A model generated the notes under the pieces. The model was not told where the DNA came from and searched no databases. It saw only the letters and a program-made list of their open reading frames with translations. Both the position numbers and the translations under genes were made by a program. Below, piece by piece: positions 12,733 to 23,070 of a stretch of DNA of 64,000 nucleotides. Each line of letters begins with the position of its first letter. Position 1 is the stretch's first letter. The stretch covers positions 1,488,001 through 1,552,000 of the forward strand of contig JACCLO010000007.1 of NCBI GenBank assembly GCA_029448655.1, given 5' to 3'. Source of the DNA: Wolfiporia cocos. Its lineage: Eukaryota > Basidiomycota > Agaricomycetes > Polyporales > Phaeolaceae.

Positions 12733-15700
12733 CTACAGAACACTGGGCAAAGACTTATAGTCGTGAGGAATCCTGCTATCGTCTAGGGGTCTAGACCACT
12801 TGTCTGTGGCATGAGAAGACATGTGAGCTCATCAGAATTGTGAGCACGGTCTAGACGTATACCTGGGCAAGCTAAGAAGTAGTCATCCATAGCGCTCACG
12901 AATCTCTCTTGGTATTCGTACGGCGGCACAACGGTGACTTCTTTCCCAGCATTGAGGTTCTGCTTGGCTTTGTACTCTAACGTCTTGGCAAACGTATAAC
13001 TTCCTGTTAGTCGACAAAGACTTAGACATACATCGGCTCCCACGCGGTAGGTACGACCGACCTATAGTGTCTACAAGACCGCAAGCGATACGTTTGTTCT
13101 CTTCATCTACTCCCAGAAGTAGTCTATATGAAATTGAATTGTGAGCTTCAGGGCTTCGAATGAGAAATAACCTGACGCACGAGTAGTCCATGATGTTACT
13201 CCTAGCAAGAAAGTCGCAATCTGTCCTGATTGCTTCTTGAAAGACTACTTTGGAGTGAGGGTGCACGAGGGTCAGCGCTCTTCGTTGGTCTGCGACCACC
13301 TAGGCATCAGCAGTTCGCCCCTTGAATGCGTGCGGCAGAGGGACAGATTACCTTCAATCCACTCTCCATCAAACAATGTTTTGGAGTTAGAGCTAGACTT
13401 GACCTTTCGTCCTTGGATTCCCTTAAGATCAAAAGCCTTGCTTATCTTCTGCTTGAAGAACAAATTCTCCATGACGAGCAAATCTGCTTTTGCCTGCGTC
13501 GCTCCGCTCTCTATATTGCGTATTTCCACCGTGTAGAATCCCAACAATTTAGCTAGCACAGAGGGCCTGGTAGCTGTTGCATCCATGTGGCGGAAATACG
13601 AAGGACCCAGTTCAATCAGCACCTGTCTGAACATTGCAGAATCAGATCAGTATACGCATCCTGACCTACATACACAGCACTCACAGGTCGGCTACATTCC
13701 ACGCATTGACTAAGGTTTTGATGATAAACTGGTCATCTGAAGTCTTCCAGAAATTCGACCTGCTCTTTCCACCTTCTGCAGCCCAGTTCTCACTTCTTGC
13801 AAGGCTGCGAAGAAAGGCGTCCTCTATGCCACAGCGCCGCCTGAGAGAGTCAAACTGCTTCGCATAGTATACAGTACAGCTAAACCTAAGGCGTTTGCCG
13901 ATCGTCCATTCATACTTGATATGCGGTCGCTCGCCGATGGCAGGTGAGGCTGCGGAGAGCAATCCGTGATGTGGCGTTAGTGCCGGAGTATCACTCGCTG
14001 CTTCGTGCGGCTTGAGCATGTACTTCATCGCACTTGACAGCGTATTCGTCAAGGATACAGCGAAAGACGAAGGCACATTATGAGAATCTGGTGGGTGAGG
14101 CGGTAACTCTTTGTGTAATCTCTGCTCCTTGGGAGGTACTGGAGGTGGAGAAACCTCCCTGCTGGAGTTGCTACTGTGTTCCAAGCTGGTATCGCTGTCA
14201 GTTGAGACGATTGAGGCAGTCTTTCTGCTACGAATCTTCGTTTCAACGAAAGTGGAATCAGACAGGGCTGTATGTGATCCTAAATTGCGCCACGTCGAGG
14301 GGCTGCTCGAATTTGCCTCCAGCCCAAGCAGGACCCGGTCAGCAGCCTCTGGCATCCCGCTTATATGCCCATCGGCCACTTGCATCGACAACTCCACTGC
14401 AGGCTTGGCCCGCGCGGATGGAGGATTGTGCGTATTGCCGGGGACTGATCCTGTGACACCCAGTCTGGACGATGATGGGGCGTCCGAGGCGTCAGTGCTG
14501 GTGTTGTGGCGAAGAACGTCTCGGATGGATATCAGCGAGGTAGCATCTTTCGGATGCTCCTTTCGACTGATCACAGCGGAACAGGACTCCGGCTCACTCC
14601 ATACTACGCCATCTTGATCAGGATCGGGCAAGTTCGAGTTGCTGGATAACAACTTTCTGAACGACGTCCCTGCGCTGAAGAGTGAGGACCGGGGGTCAAA
14701 AGGAGTTGCGGGAGGTGCTGGAAGTACGGAGGAATTAACAGTCCCCGTTATCGACATGTTCGCCAATTCACGGTGGTAATCCTCGGAGCTGGACAATACA
14801 TCAGCGATTGGATGGGAAGCAGATCATATAGTCCTCAGACCTCAACGTGAAGGCTATGATGCTTCCCCAGTCATCCTCTCTAACAATTACATTACCACCG
14901 GGAACAGCATGACAGCCGGTCTGCCACCATTCAGGCTCCGCGATATCCGATAAATTCATCTTGGAGAGGCCCTTCGGTAGGTACGAGGAGTGCTTGGTTT
15001 CCCACGCTTGGAGTCGCCTCGACGCTCCCCGTGCAGCAGTGACAAACGATCGACGAACATTATTCAGCGTAAGGGTTGGCGTTCTGGATAGCTCTGCGTA
15101 CAGGTCCTGCTCTTCCTTCTGGAAAGCGTGGCGTAAGCCTGATAGCAGATACAGCGAATTACTATTTTGTGAGCTTTGCGAGTCGGCGGGGGAATTGACT
15201 GAGTGTGATGAAGTTGCTGCAACGAAATGTGATAGAGCATTGAAAACACCTTCAGCGGATCGTCTTGGTAAGCTGTCCGGGGTGACGGTGTGCGCGGTGG
15301 AGGTCGTCGAAGTGGATGGCAATCTCAGCAGAGACGGTTTCGGGGTTGCAGTGCCAGTTTCATCGGGAATATCGCATGCATCATCTTCAGAGGGGAGCCG
15401 GGGGAGTGTTTTGATGAAGGCACTATCACTATCCGTCACGAAATTTTCTTCCTACGCAATGCATTAGTGACTATTTGTCAGCATACTCTATGGCTCTCAC
15501 AAGTTGATCTATATGCTCCGCCAGACCTTGCCACCAGCATTTGATCTCCCGTCTGAGAGCGCGCCGGTCATCCTCTGCGGACTCTCCCTGATGAGACGGA
15601 TTCTGCGCAGCAGACACACTGTGTTCGTCGGAGCTCTTCTCCAAAATCCTGCGACGAACAATCTGTAATCGCGGGACCTGCAGCTCGAATATGTCTTCGA

Positions 15701-17841
15701 CAGTTGACAGTGAGAACGTCACTATCCGCGAATTGTAGGCAAACTTGCGGTGGATATTGAGACGGTACTTGGGCAGCGATACATCGTCGTCCGAGATGTT
15801 CTGAGTGATATGCTCGCAAAGTGGTGGTGTCAATGCACAGATGGATGGGGAGTAGATCAGGAGCTCCAGGTACTTTCCAAACGAATAAAGACTGTCGTGC
15901 CAACGACGATGGTGAGCATGCGCGGCTTTGATCTCACCATGCATCTGAGACACCCACTAGGTTCCATCCCGCATTGGCTCCCTCTGTGACTGCTGTCCGC
16001 ACACTGCGCAGCAATGCCACATGCTGGGAGTGTCCGCGTCCTGATCAGCGGGGGGCTCTTCGCGGTCGCGCTCTGGAGGGCTCACGGTCGCGACGACTCG
16101 GACTCCGGCATGGATCCATCGAAGGTCGTGATCTGCGTGCCTATACTGGCAGCCGGGTTCGTCGCAAAACTCATCCGCAGTGGTACAGAGACGCGTGATC
16201 ATTTCGCCCAGGGTCTCGTCCGACCCGCCCATACTCTCGCGCTGGTAATATCGATATGTGACTCGCTTCTTGCGTGTACTGCATAGCGTCGGCGCGAGCA
16301 TGATAGACGGCGACAGGCCCGGAGCCGAGTGCGTTGGCGGCTGCTGCGGCAACAGCGGTAGCGGGATGTGCGTAGAGTGCAGCAGTGAGATTCCCTGCTG
16401 CCGTACAAAGCCTGACATGTCAGCAATCCCTCTCCCACCTGACTCCTTGCCCTCCCACCCAAGAATGCTGGCCAGCGCCGCCTTCTCGTCGCCCGTTAAC
16501 CGTCGCGACGAATCGTGCTCCTCGCGCTTGGCGAGGCGTAACAGTGCGGGCGGCGGCGAAAACACCACACCAGGCGACGTGGACAATCGATCTTTGGTCG
16601 ACTCGATATGGCGCAGCGCGTTCCGGAATAGTTGTTGGCGCTCTTTGGTCAGGGTGTCGCCTTCACGGGCACTATTCGAGCTGGATGAGGCAGCTGATAT
16701 AAGGGAGAATCGCCTTTGTCTCTGGAGTCCTTCCCCAGCATGTGGAGAGGCTTGAGACGAAAGGGTGCGGGTTAGAGGCAACTCAAATGAGCCGCGATGC
16801 GTCAAGGAGGGCCCAACGCTGCCTGCACGCTGCAAAAGCGTCCCGGTCTTCTTCGAGAAGTACGACCATATGCCGCCTGCGACGGTATTCTCTCGCTTTG
16901 ACTTGTGCTTCTGGTCAATTGGAGGTAGCGGCCGCTCAAGCACCGACTTAGGCAAACCAACGGGGACCGACGGTTTAGGGAAGTGTAGCTCGATGCTTGA
17001 ATTGGCAAGGACATCTTGCTCTAGCAGTAGCGATAGGTAGACGTACAGAGAGAGACGAAGCACCTTCGTCAATGAGAGATGCTGTGCCGACGAGAGCGTG
17101 CCCCTGAAATGGAACGTGCCCCCAACGATCTGCGTGCGCTCCTCGTCGTATAAGCAGGCTGCACACAATTTGACCGGGTGTACGCGCGGGAAAGATATGT
17201 GACCCACCATCCCATTCATCCAGACCATACAACACCAAAGGCTGCGTGTCATCCTCCTCGGAAGCATGTTCGCCCGGTAGGGCGAACGCGTCCGCAATAA
17301 ATGCGCATTTAACACCAGGTTGAGCCAGCGCCGCGCACGCACTGAACGACTCGACAGTGAGTAGCAGGTGCTTCGCCGGTGGCTTCGGGACAGGCTGTAT
17401 CGTGTGAGTGCCCACCAGTTCCCGAAGTTGGCGCAATGCGGCCTCGCGCGTAGTGCGCGGGTCCGGCAATGGACCGGGCTCAACCGCGACGCGTTGCTCG
17501 CTGTCCCGCATGGCCGCCCTTGCCTTCGACGTCTTCTCCTTTGCCTCGTCTACGCGTTCGCGCCGTCGCTGTGCGTCTTGCTCGCGCCTACGCAGCTTCC
17601 TGACGTTCCGCGCACGCCTGATCCCCGTCAACCACCCACCATGCGAGATGTTGTCGCCTACCTCATGCAGAGCATTCTCAATCGTGTGTGCCCATTCCTG
17701 CCGTGAGACGGGCATCTCTTCCTCTTCGAGGGCCCATGAAATGAAGCGGCGGAGATGCGCACTGGCCTCGATCGTCAACTCGTGCGGATGGAGACCGCGC
17801 GGCGGTATATCAGGCAGTGGTTTGTCGCCGGACGTAGCCAT
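12733..17841 (-). CDS. FAB1: 1-phosphatidylinositol-3-phosphate 5-kinase, FAB1/PIKfyve type, lacking FYVE
   Basis: Makes PI(3,5)P2 on vacuole/endosome membranes. The start is the ATG at 17841 (MATSGDKPLPDIPP). The first intron is 17159-17207 and joins ..LDEWDG to ACLYDEERTQIVGGTF. This N-terminal half corresponds to the chaperonin-like (CCT) region in degenerate form. The Cys/His-rich FAB1 domain follows: CDEPGC, HDLRWIHAGVRV, then WHCCAVCGQQSQREPM and, after an intron, YLYSFGKYLELLIYSP. A long Ser/Pro-rich linker leads to the PIP-kinase core near the C-terminus: IKYEWTIGKRLRFSCTVYYA, FWKTSDDQFIIKTL, FDLKGIQGRKV, FLARSNIMDYS, LLLGVDEENK, DTIGSYTFAKTLEYK and KEVTVVPPYEYQERF. The stop at 12733-12735 follows DKWSRPLDDS after the last intron. 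The size is roughly 1600-1700 aa. No FYVE or DEP domain precedes the CCT-like part, unlike yeast Fab1. The gene looks intact, but not every junction was resolved. Confidence 0.92.
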
Positions 17842-18048
17842 CAAGAATTAGGGCATTTGGAGGTTGTATAAGCCGCCAAGCTTATCACAGCTTTGGATTA
17901 GATTGTCGTTGAAGACAAACGAGATGCTAGCGCCGGTGCGAGGCGGGAGCCACACTTTGTACTGTGACCGAATGACCAATGATGTAACGAGGTTCAATTG
18001 AGAGCAAGTCTACATAAGGGTACAGTGTGGGCCTTTGCACTTCCATCT

Positions 18049-19100
18049 CACATTTCGCCGCATTCTTCACGCGGAACAGAGTAGTTTGTTAGTTAGAAAT
18101 CACGAAAGATGGGACCGGCGTACGTACCGACAATCTTCACTGCCAGCTTCGGCCTGTTGTTCGGCCCAGTTGGCACGTTCTCAATCTTCCGCAGCGTAAG
18201 CATGCCGTCGATGACCTTGCCGAACACGACGTGTTTGCCATCCAGGAAGTCACATTTAGCCGTTGTGATGAAGAACTATTACGGGCGTCGGTGAGTTCGG
18301 GAGCAAGGCTCAGCGATGTTGGAACGCACCTGGCAGCCATTCGTGTTAGGACCGGAGTTGGCCTGTAACAGGGTAAGTGAGAGTCACGGAGAGATCAAAG
18401 TGAGCGTGCGCTCACCATCGAAAGCAAACCGGGCCCGGTGTGCTTCTCTTGGAAGTTCTCGTCCTGCAACATAATGAGCCACAAGAAATGCACGAAGTAG
18501 CATGACTCTGCACGTACGGGGAACTTGTCACCATAGATAGAGAATGATCCTGTACCATCACCCTTGATGAAATCACCACCTAAGAATACATTCAGACGGC
18601 GACCACAGCAAGAGGAAATCACGCTTGGTACCTTGACACATGAAGTTGGGAACACTGTTGCGTTGTGTCACGCAGCAATCAACCTGTTAGCTTCAACAAC
18701 TGTACGGCAAGCTGCATACTTACACTCTGCAGGCATACACTAGTTAATAAAGCGATGAGGCTAGTATTATAATCCGAACTTGCCTGTGGAATGTCGCGCT
18801 TTTATACCCCTGCGGCCGCGAATTCACCCTGCGAGCTCAGTGTCCAGTCAAATCTGGTGTACAAAAGGCGTTATGACAGACCTGCGAGTAAAGACTAATC
18901 ACCTGTACTCTCCTGTGCAGAGCTGTCTGAAGTTCTCTGCGGTTCTGTACACAGATTCAGCGCTACTGTGCGCATATACCGCAAGCCAGAGGTGCTCACT
19001 TAGGTACAATATCACTGAACAGCTCCATTTTGAGACGACCAGCAGGAGTTTCTCCAATGTTGATGTCCATGAAGACAACGGGTCTTGTGACGGAAGACAT
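18049..19100 (-). CDS. PPIH: Cyclophilin H, peptidyl-prolyl isomerase of the U4/U6.U5 tri-snRNP
   Basis: Peptidyl-prolyl cis-trans isomerase, cyclophilin family. From the ATG at 19100 it reads [20 protein letters not shown], then [87 protein letters not shown] and VECGEM before the TGA at 18049-18051. The active-site pattern ([20 protein letters not shown]) is present. The NSRPQGYK insert is characteristic of cyclophilin H (Cyp3) rather than CypA. The length is about 175 aa, spread over seven or more small exons. In human cells CypH binds U4/U6-60K in the tri-snRNP. It is divergent from the U5 protein gene DIM1, with 231 bp between the start codons. Confidence 0.94.
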
Positions 19101-19331
19101 TGCGAGCTCCTGAAACACTTCTGTATATAATTGATGGAATAGGTGCAAGGGTAGATAGTTGGTAGAGTAGTAGCAGCCACAACGGCCTACAGATCCGAAA
19201 AGGAAAGTACTTTCGAGAATACTCAGGCACAAACAACGACCAATAAAGCCACTACTTCCGCCACCGAGACGAGTCTTAGCGACTACCACCTCTCACTTTA
19301 CTCGCTCTTACTTGTATTTTATCCTGCAAAG
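19101..19331. promoter_or_regulatory. Bidirectional promoter region, PPIH / DIM1
   Basis: 231 bp separate the divergent start codons of two tri-snRNP proteins. A CCAAT pentamer lies at 19240-19244, and the stretch just before the DIM1 ATG is pyrimidine-rich (about 19290-19325). No TATA box stands out. That this region drives both genes is inferred from the geometry. Confidence 0.6.
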
Positions 19332-20047
19332 ATGTCCTACTTCCTTCCGCATCTTCCTTCAGGCTGGCATGTCGACGAGGCTATCAAGTCTGAGGAAGAC
19401 CGCGTTGTCGTTATCCGCTTCGGGCACGACTGGGACAGCCAGTGCATGACTATGGACGAGACGCTCTACTCAGTCGCGGAGAAGGTACAAAACTTCGCAG
19501 TCATCTACCTCGTCGACATCACGGAGGTGCCGGACTTTAACAAAGTGCGTTTACACGCTAGTTGACTGCAGAGGAACCGCTCTCTGACTCGAGGGGTGTC
19601 GATGGTAGATGTATGAGTTGTATGATCCTTGCACTGTCATGTTCTTCTATCGGTATGTGGTGTCTTATCGTGCGTATACCTTGATCTCATGTGTGCTGTG
19701 ACATAGTAACAAGCACATCATGATTGATCTTGGTACCGGTAACAACAACAAAATGTACGTTTCCTCAACGTAGTCCGCCTCTGCCTTACTGACCTCAGCG
19801 CCGAAACTTCAGTAACTGGGCAATGGACAACAAGCAAGAGGTTAGTCGCGCTGTATCGTGTAAAGCATACGTGCACTCAAGTCTGTACTATAGTTGATTG
19901 ACATCATTGAGACCGTGTATCGTGGCGCATCTAAGGGTCGCGGTCTTGTCGTCTCACCCAAAGGTACACGATGCAGTAAACCACTTTCGTTCCAATTCGT
20001 GACTGACTACGCATTGTGTAGATTACTCAACTCGCTACAGATACTGA
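19332..20047 (+). CDS. dim1: U5 snRNP 15-kDa protein, Dim1/Dib1 (TXNL4A)
   Basis: Thioredoxin-fold spliceosome component of the U5 snRNP / tri-snRNP, needed for pre-mRNA splicing. The six exons are 19332-19544, 19609-19652, 19707-19754, 19813-19840, 19894-19963 and 20022-20047. They sum to 429 nt, or 142 aa, exactly the family length. Diagnostic stretches are MSYFLPHLPSGWHVDEAI, VVIRFGHDWDSQCMTMDE, MYELYDPCTVMFFYR, NKHIMIDLGTGNNNKI, NWAMDNKQE and the ending VVSPKDYSTRYRY. The protein is among the most conserved in eukaryotes, so the identification is close to certain. The fourth exon is 28 nt. Confidence 0.98.
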
Positions 20048-20319
20048 TCATAGACAGGCTGCCTCTCGCCTCTGTAACGCTATTGTATCATACTGAACAT
20101 GAATGTGGAAAGCTAAGTTAGATCGTGTTCCCTCTTAACCTCACGTTGGCTGTAAGGCAAATATGGAGCTCAGTCTTGCGATCAGCGTGGTGGCTCATAG
20201 ATAATAGCAATAAGGACATTGATCGCTTGCAATGGTCCTGATCTAGCGATACAAAGGTATGTCAGCACCCAGGTACAAAGCATAGTTGAAACTACTTGCA
20301 TGGAGATGTCTGGCAAAAT

Positions 20320-22267
20320 CACTGAGCAAAGCTGTCCACCATCACCGCTTCCTGCTCAATGTCCACCTTCCCTCTATTGCGCACGCGCTTCTTCTTCACC
20401 GGTTCTACGGGATTTACGGGTGCCGGCTCTTCCTTCTCTTCCTTGATGGACGTATGTCCATTGAGGAGGTCATTGACCATCTGTATACTTGCTGCGATTT
20501 CATCTTGTCGACATCTGCGTCAATCGATTGAACGAGGGACGCAAAAGGCGTGAGACTCGGGCCAAGAAGCAAAACAACCAGACGCACGCTGCGATCAGCG
20601 CCTTCGTTACGCTCAAATCCGCGATCATCTCGCACTCGTCGCTATGAACGTTGATCGCACTGCGCACCAGCTGCGCAATGCGTCTCTTTGCTTCCCTGAC
20701 ATCCAGCGAAGGCCAGGTGGCGATCAGCTCGACCCAGCTGCGCATGCCCTGTACCGCGCCGTCAATAGGGAGGTCTGCGCCGAGTCGGGGGCGCTTGCGC
20801 CCGCAGAACTCTGGCCATGTCTTGCCGTTCTCGCCCTTCGCGCCGCCGCCGCCACAAAGCATTGCCGCGAAGTCCCCAAGGACGGCCTGCCGTGCGTGGC
20901 GCTCCTCAGGCGTGGCATACAGGGGCATCGTTCTCTCTACATGCCCCCTCCGCACCTTGCGCGCGAGCCAGTCCCACGCGTCGTCCCACCCGGGAAACGC
21001 CTGCTCGACCTCTACCCACACGAACTGGACCTCCCGCGAGAGGCCGTCCTCTGCGATGCGCAGTCCCGCGGAGCACAGCTCTTCGTCATTGTGGGTACGG
21101 AGGTACCGCGCTATCGCAAGGCGTGCAGCGAGCGCGTCTTCGCTTGACTCCAGCCCCAGCCGCGGCATGATGTCGTCCATCGCCAGTAGATCCTCGTTTC
21201 GGTTCGCCGCGATGAAGATGTCTGCTGCGAACTTCCAGGGGATGCTAGCGGTGCGAGCACGCCGGTTCGCCTGCACCTTCCGACGGACGATGTCGATCAA
21301 CACCGGACCCAAAGTGGGGCATTGTTTGACGAGCCGTTCGTACTCTTGTGGGGAAGGGCTGAGCTTGAACGACTGAAGGCGAGAGGACGCGAAGAGCGCG
21401 CGCGTTTCCTGGAGTGCAGCTTTCATCGCGGGCGTCCAGTGTTCCGGCTGCGGGTGTTCTGGTGGCGCGTTGGTACAGTATACTTAGAGCAAGTGATTGG
21501 GTGGTGAGTCCCTGAAGAGACGTACCTCCACTCCTTCCGAGGATCTTGTCTACGTCAAGGTGAATGTAGTGCTTCTCGAGATCGGCGACCATGCGCTTCG
21601 CGAAGCCGTCGGTGTCCCCGCGAGTGGCACGGTACGCGAGGACGAGCTCGCCCCACACCCAGTGAATGGCGTTGCTGATTCTACACCACTCGTCATCAAA
21701 AGCAACGTTCCCCTTTGTATCTCGTATGCAGAACTTCGTCTTCTTCCTGCGCAGTAGCGTGACCATAGCCTCAGGACACGCATGGCTGCGTACTCACGAT
21801 TGAGTGACATGAGCCGCGCGAGAGGTCATGTCGAGGCACGTCAATAGACACTTGTGGACCAGCGGTATCTCGCGGCCTTTCTCCACTCCCAGCCTCCATA
21901 GTGAGGGCAGCCAGTCCTTCACACCGGCGTCTATGTGCTGAGCAGCTGCCTGCCGGGCCTCGATGGTCGCATCTTCATCTCGTGCCAGCTGCAGGTCGCT
22001 TTCCAATTCCTTTCGATGCGCCTCGTAGTCGACCTCCTGTATCATGGCTTGCACACGCATACATTCCCGCTCTGCTTCTACGAGTGCTGCAGCGATGTCC
22101 ATCCGCTCCTCTCCGGGCAGCTCGTCCAGAGCGGGATACAGAAACTGCGCGAGGATCGAGGGGTAGACATCGGGGGGGACTAGCGATGTTATGGATTCCA
22201 GGAGACTGCTCGGCCTTGTCTTCACGTTGATAGACATACTCGCCAGTGCAGGTTCAAGGTGGAACAT
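20320..22267 (-). CDS. Uncharacterised protein, four exons, basic C-terminal tail
   Basis: I do not recognise the family. The start is the ATG at 22267 or, more likely, 22237 (MSINVKTRPSSLLESI). Exon 1 joins to KKTKFCIRDTKGNVAFDDEW over a 53-nt intron ending at about 21743. A further intron lies near 21480-21526, before PEHPQPEHWTPAMKAAL. Another lies near 20520-20590 and joins SVTKALIAA to CRQDEIAASIQMVNDLLNG. The C-terminus is charged (IKEEKEEPAPVNPVEPVKKK) and ends in MVDSFAQ at the TGA 20320-20322. The protein is mostly predicted helical, about 600 aa, with no signal peptide or membrane segment. KKKRVRNRGK could be a nuclear signal. Clean exon joining and strong coding composition (GC-rich, long open frame 20600-21426) make this a real gene, but no function can be assigned. 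Confidence 0.75.
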
Positions 22268-23070
22268 ACCCGAGCGTCTGGGCGTTATCCTCCGCTCTCA
22301 CGTCCCTACACCGCGTTGCGTCACAAGCACATGACCCGTGACGTTGCGCGCAGCAGGATGTTGAGGTTGGAATGGTTGAGCAAAGACAAGAATTTTTCTC
22401 ATCTGGTGATGGTCAGAACAAGAACTACCAATAATCTAATGGGGTAGCAAGTAATATCTGCTCGGACGTACCGTTATGGACCTACTTAGACTGTCGTGGG
22501 GATGGATCATCCGTATCGCCTCCTTTAACGCCTAGATGCTGGTCGCTCCTCAAGAAACGCAACAGTAAATATAGGAGCAACTGTTTTCTTAGCCTCAGGC
22601 TGATGTTTAGGCCTAACGCAACAGCTGAGTCAAGTTCGACGAGAAAGACACCATCGACGGAGGGGTCTCTGGTCTTGTACTCACATGTAGCAGACGTTGA
22701 AGACAAGAGGTGACGCAACTAATGACGCAAAATGAATGACGGACATAAATATGACATAGCCTACCATACTGGTATATACTGATACGCCGTGGTTTGACCA
22801 AGCAATGCCTCCAGTATTTTGCGCCACTGGTAGTGTATATTGATTGTTCAAGCTCAAGTTGTTGCAAAATAATGAGACGCGCAGATGAGAGATAAGTGTA
22901 GATATAAACAAGATGCACAGACAACAATCACATGAACATCCACAGTTCCAACAGACGACAACAACATCATGCAAGGTCAGTTCCAACAGACGACAACAAC
23001 ATCATGCAAGATCTCGTACAAATCATCACGCAGGTCTCAACGTCGTGCTCGGATGGTGTTCGACGCCACC
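22268..23070. other. AT-richer spacer between two minus-strand genes
   Basis: About 800 bp holding the promoter of the uncharacterised gene and the 3' region of the membrane-protein gene. The only structure I see is the 35-bp tandem repeat at 22944-23013. Confidence 0.5.
22944..23013. repeat. Two-copy 35-bp tandem repeat
   Basis: Two adjacent 35-bp units, 22944-22978 and 22979-23013, begin agttccaacagacgacaaca and differ only near their last bases (ggtc versus gatc). They lie just downstream of the stop codon of the minus-strand membrane-protein gene, so they would be in its 3' UTR or terminator region. Confidence 0.85.

Noticed and set aside
20651..21376. 241-codon plus-strand open frame
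   Set aside because: Antisense shadow of the uncharacterised minus-strand gene, with Arg/Ser-rich nonsense composition.
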